DNA of 64,000 bases from positions 75,746-139,745 of the forward strand of contig CAUYUJ010021055.1 of the NCBI GenBank assembly GCA_963575745.1, in the 5' to 3' direction. A program made the translations under genes and the position numbers. This document shows, one piece after another, positions 53,290-63,962 of this stretch (position 1 is the stretch's first letter; each line of letters begins with the position of its first letter). Below the pieces are notes generated by a model. That model was given only the letters and a program-made list of their open reading frames with translations. It ran no database searches and was not told the origin of the DNA. This DNA comes from Prorocentrum cordatum (lineage: Eukaryota > Sar > Dinophyceae > Prorocentrales > Prorocentraceae).

Positions 53290-54117
53290 GCAGGGCAGAC
53301 ACACGACCCGCAAGCCAGGCACGCAGCAAAGGTTGGTGGTCCGTTATCAAAACGTAATCCTCTGAACAGCACTTCAGAGCCAGGGCGAATGCCGTCAGCT
53401 CGGCCGTGGGTACAGTTTGCCTACGTCCAGCTAACTTGGCTCGCACCCCCGCGTTCAGAACCCGCTCTCCCTGATCGTTCTTATGAAGCGCAACTACAGC
53501 TGTGCCACACCTCCTGCGTCGCGGATCGGAGCTGTGGGGACCTCCCGAGCCATCTCCGGACAGCACGATCCTAGAAAACTGAGGGTGAGGCTCGAATGCC
53601 TGGAGCGACAAAAGACCATACTCTACCACTTCCTCATCAGGGAAGCGAGTGTCCAACGGGGGGTGGGTCCAACTCACGGGGGGGATACCACGCAACCAAA
53701 AACAGGGTGTCTGCTCACGCTGAGTGGCAAGCTGTCCCACCAAACTGTTAGACCTATCAAACTCTGGCCCTGCATTGTAACTGCAGGCAAAACTACGGTG
53801 ATACAACGATTCTTCTTCCTGAAGACATCTGGGGCAGAGGCGAGAGACCAAGTAACCGCTGTCAGCCATCCTGACCCGCGGCCACTGGCTCCAAGCCACC
53901 ATCGCGATCAGAAAACCGACTTGCTCAAACTCATAGTATTTCTCTAACTTGTGGCACTCACGGCGAGCAACGAGCATGTCCCCACCATCCGACTCCAGAC
54001 CACCCCCCTCAAAGTGCTCTGAAGCCTGGTGCCAAAGTTTAGCACTGATATCGTCGAGTAGATCGTCAAGCAACTCGGTAAAATCAGCATCGTGAGCTTC
54101 GAAACCTGGATCACTAG
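53290..54117 (-). pseudogene. RNase H-containing retroelement fragment, 3' truncated
   Basis: The minus frame opens after a TAG near 54118. It carries DFTELLDDLLDDISAKLWHQ, then a zinc-knuckle-like RLCPRCLQEEESLYHRSFAC, then CFWLRGIPPVSW. RNase H follows with its first three acidic residues in place: LSGDGSGG (first Asp), TVPTAELTAFALAL (Glu) and VLITDHQPLLRAWLAG (second Asp). The domain stops near 53290, so the His/Asp end of the fold is missing and the frame runs on into unrelated sequence to 53132. The same zinc-knuckle/RNase H order occurs in the 11.5-14.1 kb pseudogene. No RT is attached here. Confidence 0.8.
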
Positions 54118-54314
54118 CCTACGGGAGCTTCCACACATAGTCGCCGGCAGACGTGTGACGCGTCCAGGCGTGAGCATGAGTGGGGGTCCATCCTGCATCG
54201 AACAAGACTGCGATCACGGCGCTGGCGGGTCCCTGGTTCTCGGAGCGTGCAGCCTGGGGCGGAGAAACGACCACGCGCGAACAACCCCAGGGGGCAGGGA
54301 TGGGGGAGGCGGGA

Positions 54315-54400
54315 GGCGGGAGGAGGCGGGAGGAGGAGGAGGAGGAGGAGGAGGAGGAGGAGGAGGAGGAGGGAGGGAGGAGGAGGAGGAGGAGGAGGCA
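54315..54400. repeat. (GGA)n microsatellite
   Basis: GGAGGA triplets with a GGAGGGAGG break, just upstream (on minus) of the RNase H fragment. The GC-rich 54400-54600 beyond it has no gene. Confidence 0.92.
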
Positions 54401-54633
54401 AGAGGAGGCAGGAGGGGCGGCACGGAGTGGGCGGAGGCAGCGCGCCGCCGCGGCCTCCGCCGCCACGGCCGCGGCCCTCCGCAAGCGCGAGCGGGCGCCC
54501 GCCGGAGCGGCTGCGGCTGCGGCTGCCGCTCGGGCGTCGCGGGCGCCTCCGGCGGGGGCGGAGGGGGGTGCGAGGCGAGGCGAGCGCGCGGTCCTAAAAC
54601 GACGCGAAGATCGGGGGAAAATCGGATCGGGAT

Positions 54634-54765
54634 AACTCGAAATCTCTGAGAATCGGCGGGTTTGGAGGATGTATTGGGCGCCGCGGCCGCTCCAGAGCGT
54701 TCCGGAACGCTCTGAGAGCGCTCCGGAACGCTCTGGAGCGATTTATCCCGATTCTAGCCCTGTTT
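54634..54765. repeat. Dispersed repeat F, copy 2, with 18-bp palindrome
   Basis: Counterpart of 8285-8415. It contains the perfect palindrome GAGCGTTCCGGAACGCTC followed by a near repeat (GAGCGCTCCGGAACGCTC), so larger cruciforms are possible. Confidence 0.82.
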
Positions 54766-54986
54766 TAGGTCCCGCTGGGGCGGGGCCCACGCGACCGACG
54801 AGAAGGAGCTGATCTCACGCAAGATGGCACAGCGAGGTCACGCCGCGGCTTGCGCCGGGGCGCCAGCGGGGCGCGCCACACTGGAAGCGAGCTTGCGCGG
54901 AGGGTTTGCCCGCCAATGTCAGCGCAGTCGACCCATATTTTCTTACGTCGTTCATGCGGGTCTGCGCGGGGTGGCTGGAGGCCTCA

Positions 54987-55172
54987 CAGGCCTCGGAAAA
55001 AAACAGCGAACACTCATGCCAGATTCATCTGTGAACGCCTCCCCCTCCCCCCAATGTTCAAAATTTGCGGTGGGTCTGATGAGTTGCACCTCGACCGCAG
55101 TCTCCCCCGCGTGTGCCAACCTGGAGTTTGGGGGGCAGGGGGGGTGTTCACTAATTGTTTCCCTCTACCGTA
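54987..55172. repeat. Dispersed repeat family B, copy 2
   Basis: Nearly identical to 437-620 over about 185 bp, with sharp edges. Confidence 0.85.
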
Positions 55173-55365
55173 GTTCTCGGTGTGTGTGTACTCTGGTGGT
55201 CCACGGCAAACTGTATGAACTTGTAGTATGACCCCTGTCATGCGCAAGAATCGCGTGCCTGCTGGGGTTTACGGGGGGAGGGGGGGGCGGACCCGCTTTC
55301 CGTCGTGACGTCGTCGCCGCCGCCATCGTCGCCGTTTGTGCCGTCACTACGAATCCCAACAAGGA

Positions 55366-55514
55366 ACACACACACACACACACACGCACACATCTTGTCT
55401 TCTGGCCGGCTGGTCCAACTCAGCGACGGCGTTATCCGGACGCGCCAAGCGGATTACACGCGGCTGCACGTGCAGAAAAGAAGAAGTGCACGACGGTCAG
55501 GCACGTGCAGCGCC

Positions 55515-55555
<41 letters not shown>

Positions 55556-55560
55556 GCACA
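55366..55560. repeat. Two (CA)n microsatellites
   Basis: (CA)n at 55366-55388 and 55516-55560, separated by about 130 bp of unique sequence. No gene. Confidence 0.92.
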
Positions 55561-56037
55561 CGCTCGTGGCCATGTTGGCACAAGCCATCTGGCCCGAGGC
55601 CCTCCTTGGCACAAGTGACGTTTTGCGGTATCATAACGCATACTCTTTGCGCACCTGCCTCACTCCTGTCCTCACGTTGCACTCGCAGCGCTCTTGTTAC
55701 CGCAAGCATGTGGCGCGGAGGCCAGACCCGGGCCCCCCCCTGGCGCGCAGCTGCGTGCGCCGGGCGGTCGTTGGGCCAACGGTCCATCGACATCGACATG
55801 GCCGCGCCCGGGCCAGGGCGGTGCCAACCGCCGGTCAGTCGCCGCCGCGGCGGCGGAGGTGGCGGAGGCGGCGGAGATCAGCCCCGCGGCCACGCCCTCA
55901 CCGATGACGAGCTGCAAGGCTAGGTCGCCATGGATAACACACCACCTCGGCGCTCGTCGAAGGCCCGCTCTTCCGCAGCTCCTGGGGCATGGTCGAGCAC
56001 CTCCGCCGCGCGGAGCCGCCGGACTGCAGCTGGTCGC

Positions 56038-56509
56038 CGTCGACGTGGCCGCCTCCATGCTCGTAGACAAGCTCGCCAAGAAGGTGTTCGACGCCGAGGC
56101 GCAGCTTGGCCGCGACACGGCGGCGACCGCCAAGGCCGTACAACAGTTCGGCGACACCCAGGCCTTACTCCAGAAGGTGGGAGGCGAGCAGACGAAAGCC
56201 CGCAAGCAGGCCGCCGTCGTCTTCTCGCCCCCCAAGCCCTGGATCGCACGCAGCTACCTGCAGGATCAGTCGGAACTCAAGGCCGACCCTTTCACGGTCA
56301 ACAGGTCTGCCGAGCAGATCTTCGCGTGCGTCACCTCCGAAGTCGCCGCCTTCTGCAAGACTGCCCAGGCCGCGCTCGCGACAGCAGCCGCCCCCGCAGG
56401 AGGCAAAGATGCAGCGGCCAGGGCCGCTGGAGCACCAGCGGCCCCAGCGGCACAGCCACCTGTCCAGGCCCCTCCCGCTGCCGCCCAGCCCGACCCCTTC
56501 GATGCTTAA
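56038..56509 (+). CDS. Hypothetical Ala-rich helical protein fragment, 5' frame uncertain
   Basis: The plus frame ending at a TAA (56507-56509) has protein-like sequence from about 56038: DVAASMLVDKLAKKVFDAEA, DTAATAKAVQQFGDTQALLQ, FSPPKPWIARSYLQDQSELK and VNRSAEQIFACVTSEVAAFC. It then becomes an Ala/Pro tail ending AQPDPFDA. The frame stays open back to 55694, but the sequence there is GC-rich and less convincing, and another frame (GPLFRSSWGMVEHLRR near 55965) looks better, hinting at a frameshift. No domain is recognised. A gag-like retroelement protein is possible but unproven. An AGCTA satellite begins 130 bp downstream. Confidence 0.35.
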
Positions 56510-57699
56510 AACAAATATTATATATATACATGCATTTACATGAGTGAATGTTATATTAAATAATAAGATTACTTATGATACGTATCATAATTATTATCAC
56601 AGTGCGATCATACCTAGGAGTTGGAACCCCTAGGAGCGCAGCATAAACTAAGCTAGGTTAAGATTAGCTAAGCTACGATAAGCTGAGATAAGCTAAGATA
56701 AGCTAAGAGAAGCTAAGATAAGCAAAGATGAGATAAGTTAAGCTAAACTAAGCTTAGCTAGGCTAAGCTAAGCTAAACTCAGCAAAGCGAAGCTGAGCTA
56801 AGCTAAGCTAAGATGAGATCAGCTAAGCTAAGCTGGGCTAAGATAAAATCAGCTACGCTGAGCTAAGCTAAGCAAAGCTGAGATCAGCTAGGCTAAGCTG
56901 AGCTAAGATGAGATCGGCGAAGCTGAGCTAAGCTAAGCAAAGCTAAGATAAAAACAGATAATTTAAGCTCAGCTAAGCTAAGCTAAGCTAAGCTAAGCTA
57001 AGGTAAGATAGGCGAAGTGAAGCTAAGCTAGGCTAAGTTAAGCTGAACTAAGATAAGCTAAATTAGGATGGGATAAGCAAAGTTAAGCTAAGATCAGCTG
57101 GGCTAAGCTAAGCTAAGGTAAACTAAGGTAAGGTAAGGTAAACTAAGCTAAGCTGAGCTAAGCTAAGATGAGATAAGATAAGCTAAGCTAAGCTAGGTTA
57201 AGCTAGGCTAGGCTAAGCTAGGCTACGCTAAGCTAGGGTAGGCTAAGCTAAGCTAAGCTAAGCTAACCCTCTAGGCAGAGCCTCGGTAGGGAACCCCCGT
57301 TGCCGGGGGAACCGCGGGGCGGATCCTGGGGGAACCGCCCGGTGCGTTTTGCATTGCCCGGCCCTTTAAGCAAACACAGTAAGAACCCTTTCTAGGCAGA
57401 GCCTAGGTAGGGAATAAAGATAGTAACAATACTCCTAATAATCATAATAAGAAAACGAATACTAATAAAAATTATAATGATAAGAATGGTAATACTAATA
57501 ATGATGATATTATGATACGGATAATGGTAACATCAACAACAGTGGTAATAATAATAATAGTGATCGTCGTAGTAGTGATGATTATGATACAAAATAACGA
57601 CGAATTAGATAATTGAATGAATAAAAAACAAATACATGAATACATACGTTTTAACCCATCATAATGAAATGAAATGAAAATACGAATAATAAGTATGAG

Positions 57700-57844
57700 C
57701 TTTTGGCGCTCCGCGCGGAGTTTTTGGATCTGCGCTGGACCCCCCTCCCTCGCGCGCGGAGCGCGCCAGGGGCGGCGCCAGAGGCGCCGTCGGGGGGGGG
57801 GCCCAGCGCCGATCCAAGAAACCCGCACGGAGCGCCAAAAATTT
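57700..57844. mobile_element. 145-bp long-hairpin unit
   Basis: TTTTGGCGCTCCGCGCGGAG followed by TTTTTGGATCTGCGCTGG pairs with CCAGCGCCGATCCAAGAAACC and CGCACGGAGCGCCAAAA. Pairing continues weakly into a GGCGCCAGAGGCGCC centre. As a result both strands encode a similar FWRS-R--W-(C/G)AGPP peptide, a by-product of the palindrome. It lies in an AT-rich stretch (57413-57700). Confidence 0.8.
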
Positions 57845-57938
57845 ATGTTCATTGCGTTTTCTCTTCTTCGAGCCCAGCCCGACCCCTTGGACGCCTGCAT
57901 GGCTTAGGATGATCCCCGTGATCTTTTGGCTGCTTGCT

Positions 57939-58246
57939 GCGAGGCGGGGATTCATACACATCCACCGCCTGGGAAAAGGCGTCCTGGTGCCCCAGCGGGC
58001 GGCGGGCATGGATCTATTTTGGCCCCGGTGGGCTCGAAGATGTCAACATCCACCGCCTGCCAAGGTCCGCCAGCGCCAAACGGGCAGTTCTTGCGGCGGC
58101 AACCGCGTTGCCAGGGTGTCCCGCTGCAGGGGTCGTTCGGCCGTCCACGCCAGGGCGCCCGGCCCCCTCCAGGCGGTGGCCATATGAAGGGGCCCTGGGA
58201 CACACAAATAAATACACAGATAACAGGATTCCCTATATTTCCCCAT
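57939..58246. repeat. Copies of the 6.7-kb hairpin unit and of repeat H, adjacent
   Basis: 57939-58180 resembles 6676-6855 (GCGAGGCGGGGATT, CCACCGCCTGGGAA, GCCCCAGCGGGCGG, CATCCACCGCCTGCC, CTCCAGGCGGTGG). 58184-58246 is repeat H (GAAGGGGCCCTGGGACACACA, ACACAGATAACAGGATTCCC). In the 6-kb locus the same two modules are about 400 bp apart and in the other order. Confidence 0.78.
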
Positions 58247-58629
58247 ATTTGTCCCTACCTGAGCTCTGCCTAGAAGGGTTACTGTGTTTGCTTAAAGGGC
58301 CGGGCAATGCGAATCGCCCTGGACGGTTCCCCCGGCATCCGCCCCGCGGTTCCCCCAGCTACGTCCCCTTAGCTTAGCGTTGCCTATCTCATCTTAGCTT
58401 GGCTTATTTCATACTAGATTAGCTTAGTTTCATCTTAGCTCAGGTTTATCTTAGCTTAGCTTACCTTCATCTTAGCTTCGCTGAGCTTTAGCATAGCAGA
58501 GCACAGCATAGCATAGCATAGCGTAGCATAGCATAGCGCAGCACAGCATATCATGGCATAGCCCAGCATAGCATAGCATAGCGCAGCATAGCATAGCATA
58601 GCAGAGCAGAGCAGAGCGCAGCACCGTCC

Positions 58630-60370
58630 ATCGACGGTGTGGAGTTTTTCGCCGTCCTCATCGCCTTCCGTTTCTCCAGCACGCCCATCGCGATGTGCAC
58701 TGACGCCAGTTGCGTGGTCGACGGGCTGCTGACGCGAGGCAGGGTGGCTACCACACAGGCCGAATCCGCCTGGGCCCACCTGTGGGCCGAGGCATGGCGC
58801 GCGCTGGACGATTTCGGCGGCCTCGGACGAGCAGCCTAAACGTCAACAAAGGCAGGGGCACGCGACGCTGGCAGACGTTGTCAACCCCAGTGCCACGGCG
58901 CGGCGGCGGCGCAGAAAGGTCGAGGCCGATTGTTGGGCCAAGCGCGTTGGCCGCCCTTGGGCCCCTCCTGAATCTGATCGTCTTCGCCACCTTCGTGCCG
59001 CCCTGACTGTTGATAGAGTCGCCCGCTGGGTTTCGCGGGCTGGTGCGTTGGCTGCCGCGGCAAGAGTCGATTCCGTGCATGGCTCTAGGCGCCCTGCGGT
59101 CATGCCACCGAGCATCCGCTCGAGCCCTGCGCGGACGGTAGCACATGGTGCCCGCGGCGCTCGAGGTCGGCGCGCATCCACGAAGGCTAAGCGAGCTCCG
59201 TTCTCTTGCAATTGCGCGCCCAGGCTCGAAGTCTCTGGTGCGAGGCAACGATCTGCAGCTGCCTCCTCTGCAGCTGCTGCCGCAGCACTCGCCGCCGCCG
59301 CCGCTCTTCTTGCCATCGACGGCAAACCGCAGCCCACGTACACCACAAGCGGGGAGGCGAATCCCGCGAGGGGGGGACACCCGACGAGTTAGATCCGAGT
59401 CGCCGGAGACAGGCACAGGCGCAACAGGCCGAGAGGCCAAAAGGGCGGCGGCGGGGGCCGTGGCGAGGGCCGCTGCGGCATCAGCGGACCGCTCGAGGCT
59501 CGGAAGATCCCCCGCCGACTGGCGAGCCAGACTCGAAGCCTCCGGTGCGCAGACACGCTCGGCAGCTGCCTCCTCTGCAGCTGCTGCTGCCGCAGCGCTC
59601 GCCGCCGCGGCCGCTCCTCCCGGCGGCGACCGGCGAGCCAGGGGCGACGGCGCGAGATCGCCGAGCTTCGCAGCGGAAGTCTTGTGATCGTCCCGGCGCG
59701 GCCTCTGCTCGCGCCCCTCCCGCCGTGCTTCCCTGGGCAGGCCCGCCGCTCCGCGGCGAGAGGGCGAGGTGCCCAGTGCGCTGGCCTTGGGCGAACCCAG
59801 GTGGGCGCGAGCTCGGAGAGCGCGAGCTCGGAGGGCGCGAGCTCGGAGGGCGCGAGCTCGGAGAGCGCGAGCTGCCGAGCCATGCGTGTCCTCCAACCAG
59901 CGCGGCGCCCGCGGCGGCCCGAGGCCTCTCCTCCGCCTCCACCGCGGGCCCTCGGCGGCGGGCGCGGGCAGCGGCGAGCCGCTTCCTCCCAGGCCCTCGA
60001 GGCGGCGCCCGCGGCCCCTGCCCGCAGGAGCACGAGCCCCACAGCGCCGCGCAGCTCCTCCTCGACGTCGCCCGCCCGCCCCGGGGCGGCCCGCGGCCGA
60101 CGCGGCCAGCTCCCTCCCCGCGCCGGCGCCCTCTGCCGCTCACAGCGCTGGCGCGTCGGGCTTCGGCCAGCGGGCACGTGCTGGCAGAGTCGCATGGCTT
60201 CGGGCGCTGCCGGCGCTGCCACGCGCCTTCCCGAAAGCGTCTCGGAGAGGTGCGCGGCCTGGCGGACTGGCGCCTGGGGCCTGCAGGGCCTGCCGGCAAC
60301 GAGAGGGCTGGGCGCGCGACTTCGATCCTGTTCGCACACAACGCGCGGCGCGCAGGCTGCCCCCAACAAA
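58630..60370 (+). pseudogene. RNase H and C-terminal remnant of a retroelement, 5' truncated by AGCAT repeat
   Basis: It starts abruptly after the AGCAT repeat with DGVEFFAVLIAF (Glu of RNase H), MCTDASCVVDGLL (Asp) and AWAHLWAEAWRALDDFGG. After a +1 shift near 58842 it continues QGHATLADVVNPSATARRRR, KVEADCWAKRVGRPWAPPES and DRVARWVSRAGALAAAARVD, open to 59392. The first catalytic Asp (DGSGG-type) is missing. Further 3', in another frame, SGHVLAESHGFGRCRRCHAP near 60160-60230 looks like the H...C-x2-C tail of such elements. In between lie a 100-bp direct duplication (59223 and 59529) and a 15-bp tandem repeat GCGCGAGCTCGGAGA/G (59807-59877). Confidence 0.75.
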
Positions 60371-60371
60371 C

Positions 60372-60404
60372 AAAACACACACGGACGCGCACACGCGCAC
60401 ACGC

Positions 60405-60473
<69 letters not shown>

Positions 60474-60524
60474 GGCAGGCAGACAGACAGACAGACAGAC
60501 ACACACACACACACACACACAGAC

Positions 60525-60559
<35 letters not shown>

Positions 60560-60594
60560 GGCAGACAAACAAACAGACAGACACACACACACAC
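60372..60594. repeat. (GACA)n/(CA)n microsatellite between two retroelement 3' ends
   Basis: CAGACAGACAGA from 60403 with a (CA)n segment (60500-60520) and a second (GACA)n, ending in (CA)n at 60594. It separates a plus-strand RNase H remnant from a minus-strand RT frame. The Cys/Val/Leu/Ser run in the minus frame comes from this repeat. Confidence 0.95.
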
Positions 60595-60599
60595 GGGTC

Positions 60600-63500
60600 G
60601 GCGAGGGGCGAAACCCCCTCGAAGTTATCCAACCAGGCGCCCGCTGAGCTGCCCGAGGCACTACGCGCCGCCGCCGCCGCCGTCGCCGGCAGCGCGGCCA
60701 AGAACGTCTTGGCGGCGTGGCCCCGCACATGCTGGGTGCACGTCTTCTGGTCCTTGCCCCTCCGCCCTTCCAAGAGGCCCTGCCAACGATCACCATGGGG
60801 GCGACGGCCTCCTGCCAACCGTCCCTGCTCCTCGTCCGCCGCCGAGAGGGCGCGGCCAAGGCCCGGCCACCGCCGAAAGAAGCCCATCGTTGTCGTCTCG
60901 CGGAGCTCCTGGGCAGCCGCGTGGATCCCGGCTTCCCAGGACGCCAGGAGGGCAGCGGGGCCGCGCTGTTCGGCGCTGCCACAGCCCAAACCTCCGTCGC
61001 TGACCTTCATGAAGATCTGCTCTCGGGGGGCGGCCGCGACCCCCAGGAGGGCGTTGACGAAGGCGACCACTCCGTCATCCACCCGGCGGCCCCACGCCGC
61101 CGTGAGCGGAAGCGCGCGCTGAATGTGGACGCAGGCGCCCCTCGACCAGATCCGCATCAACTGGAAGGCGTCAAAGGCAGACAGCCCGTGCGTGCGGAGC
61201 GCCAGGAGTTCCCGGAAGTAGCGGTCCTGCTTCTGGAGGAAGGCCTCGCCGCAGGGAAATGGCATGGCGGCGCCCGGGGCGACCCCGGCACCGCCGGCCG
61301 GCGCGAGGCCACCCGCGTCGAGGTCCTCCGGGGCGGCAAAGTCCGTGAGCGGGACGCCCCGCCAGTCAGCATCCACGTCGTGGTTTGTGTAGGCCAGAGT
61401 AGACCCCACCGCCTTGAGCTTTGGGACGCGGCACTGGGCGTACTCCGCGAACTCCGGCGGCAGGACAGCGTGAGGGTCCGGGGACCAGATCTGGGTCTTG
61501 GACATCTTCCGCTTCATCCCATGGGCTTCGATGCGGGCTCGCCAAGCATCCAAGCCGCGGAACACCGCAGCCGCGGTGTCCACGAAGTACGTGTCGTCCA
61601 AGAACGCCAGGCAGTCCCCCTCGACGTCCACCGCGCGCACGGCCATGCGACCGATGCTGAGGTCATCCGCCGTGCCGACCGCGTAGAAGCCAGGGCTCAT
61701 CGGGCAGCCCTGGTCGAGGCCACGGATCTGGTCGACCAGCTGGGCAGGTTGGGACCCACCACCCGCCGCGCGGCGTGCGCGAGCAGGGAGCCAGGCCTCC
61801 GCCAGCGGCCCTAGGGCGGGCACCTTGGAGCGCACGGCCCCCTTAACGAGGTCGCGGGGGATGTTGCTGAACGCATCCCCGAGGTCCACCGCCACCACCC
61901 ACTTGCCAGGGCTCGAATTGGCCATCGTGCAGAGGCGTCGGTGGAGGGCACCGCAGCCGCCCTTAGCCAGGCCGAACTGTTGGTCCCCCACCGCCGCCCG
62001 CATGTCCTTGTGATGGACTTTGGCCGCGCTGCGGCCCACCATGCGGCGGGTGACATTCCCACAGCCCAGGACTCGCACGTCCCCAGGGGTAGCCTTGGGG
62101 ATGCCTGCGAGGCGCGCTGCGGTCAGGGCGGCTAGAGCTTCGGGAGGAAGGTCGCCGATGGCCAGGCGCGCCAGCGCGTTGGCTACCGCCTCCGCTCCGT
62201 CTTCGTCGTGTTTGAGCGGGGCCCAGTGCTCGCAGCGTCCGCCTCCAGGCCCCGCACCGCCACGGCGGGGGAAGCGGCCAAACTGGCGTTTGAGGCGGTT
62301 GGCCACGCGGTGGTGTAGTTCTGCCGCGCCGAGGAGCTCGTGAGGGGGCGTGGCTGGCGGCATCGCCACGTCGGCCCCCGCCGCGGGGGCCCCACCCCCC
62401 TGGCCCATGCGGGGCGGCCCCAGTGCCAGGGGGAGGGCCCCATTCGCCTGGGCGAGGCGCCGCAGGCTGCTGGGCGGTGCCAAACTTCCTAACCACCGCC
62501 GCTGCATCCGCCATATCACCCTGGGGCCACACTGCCGCTGCCGCCCGAGACATTTCGCCCGCTCGCGCGAGCTCGGCGACACGGCGAACGCGGGCCGCGA
62601 CGTGGTCTTCGCGGCCCTTCGCGGTGACCGAGGTGCGCGTCTGGTCCTCCATGGAGAGCCAGGCGGCATCACATTGGCCGTCCTGGATCCACTGCAAACG
62701 CTCCTGGAGGCGTTCTCGTCGCGTCGTCGGGGTCGGGGTCGCGTTCTCGCTGAAAAGCAGCCCATCCAGAGCTGAGAACACCTTCCACAACCGCGCCAGC
62801 GTGCGCGACGCCAGGCCGCCACCGCCCTGGCGGGCCTGCTCGATCGCCAGGCACAGCCGCGCCTTCACGTGGCTAACGGCGGCGGCCATGCCGTCAGGGA
62901 TCATGGCCGAGGTGGGCGCGCCCTGTAGCAGGATGCGGTCCCACCCGATGGTGTCCCACCAATCCAGGTTGACAAACTGAATCTCATGGTACGCATCTTC
63001 GTCCGCCACTTGGTCGTCCAGGTAGTCGTCATAGACGCCTGCTTCGAGCCCCCCGTCCTCGTCCGCGGCCACGGGGGCGTCAAGGGGCGGCTGTAGGATG
63101 TCCGCGGGAGACGGCGCCACCGCCTCGGCTGCCACCGGGGAGCCCCACGGGAGCCTGGGCCACACGCCCCTGGCGCGGCGGCGGCAGGGAGCCTCGGGGC
63201 GACCCCACTACCCCCTGCCGCGCCGTCTCCCTGGGAGGGAGGAGCGGGCACCTGGCCTTCGACCGTCTCCAGCAGGGGCAAGATGGGGCCGCCTCGGGCC
63301 TCCAGAGCAGCTGTGAGGCGTTCCCTGTCGCCCTCTGGGAGCTGCGTGTAGCCCTCCATCGCCGTCGCTGGTGGCAAGGGGCCGTCCACGCAGGTCATGT
63401 GGAAACACTTCTTGCCCGCGTGCGCCTGGGAGCCCACGGGGCGCGTCACGACGCCTGCCGCACGCCACTCGCCCGCCTCGAAGCCTCCCATGCAGCGGGT

Positions 63501-63935
63501 GCAATGGGCCTGCTTGCCGCGGGTCGCCTGGGCGCTGACGCACCAGCGAGTGATACGTCCTCCCGTCATGCGGCGCCGTCGCTGCGCAGGCTGTCCTTCG
63601 CTGTCCCGCATGTGGACGCCGGTGCCGCCGTCCACTGGAACTTCTGGTACGCTTGCACCGCCCGATGCGAGTGCGGCAGCGGAGGCGCACGGGGCGGCCC
63701 CGGCACCTCCGCTGCCCGCTGCGGCTGCCAGCGCACCGCCTTCACCTCGGGCCGCCGCGTCGTTACTCCCAGCCACTCGAGCCCCTGCACCTGCGTCCGC
63801 AGCGCCGCCAGCGGCCGCCGCCATCCCGGGGCCTCCCTTCAGGGCAAGGAAGAGTGTGCGTAACGGTAAGGGCACGAGAAAAGGAAGGGTGGCTGCCACC
63901 CGCGGTTTGAGGGCAGCAGTAGCCCCCCCGCCCAC
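60600..63935 (-). pseudogene. Non-LTR-type RT polyprotein with N-terminal zinc-finger-like motif, two frameshifts
   Basis: The minus polyprotein starts at or above 63935. An N-terminal Ala/Gly region is followed by HCTRCMGGFEAGEWRAAG...KCFHMTC (63390-63515), a C-x2-C...H-x2-C pattern like PARP-type zinc fingers. After a frame change near 63180 it reads DEDGGLEAGVYDDYLDDQVA and WDTIGWDRILLQGAPTSAM. It returns to the first frame near 62470 (SSLRRLAQANGALPLALGPPR). RT motifs follow: LAGIPKATPGDVRVLGCGNV, KWVVAVDLGDAFSN (motif A, Asp near 61884), GLDQGCPMSPGFYAV (motif B), CLAFLDDTYFVD (motif C, FLDD at 61593-61604) and GMKRKMSKTQIW. All catalytic Asp residues are kept. The frame ends at the GACA microsatellite (EGVSPLADP), so no RNase H follows. 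Two single-base shifts could be mutations or assembly errors. Confidence 0.85.
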
Positions 63936-63961
63936 AGGCTCCCCAGAGCCTTGGGGGGACG

Positions 63962-63962
<1 letters not shown>

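Larger units (their letters stand above)
56640..58620. mobile_element. ~2-kb foldback-like structure with AGCTA-satellite arms
   Basis: The left arm comprises an AGCTAAGCTAAGATA array (56640-57262) plus about 150 bp of unique sequence ending near 57413. The right arm (58252-58372) is its reverse complement: it shares GGGGGAACCGCGGGGCGGAT, CATTGCCCGGCCCTTTAAGC and AAACACAGTAA. It is followed by CTTAGCTTAGC and then CATAGCATAGC repeats to 58620. The left arm holds CTAGGCAGAGCCT(C/A)GGTAGGGAA twice (57273 and 57392). The 840-bp spacer contains a hairpin (57700-57844) and repeats also found at 6.2-6.9 kb. No transposase is seen. Confidence 0.72.

Noticed and set aside
58630-63935. Single element rearranged by twin priming
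   Set aside because: Twin priming would place the inverted 5' part upstream of the 3' part on the same side; here the two 3' ends face each other.
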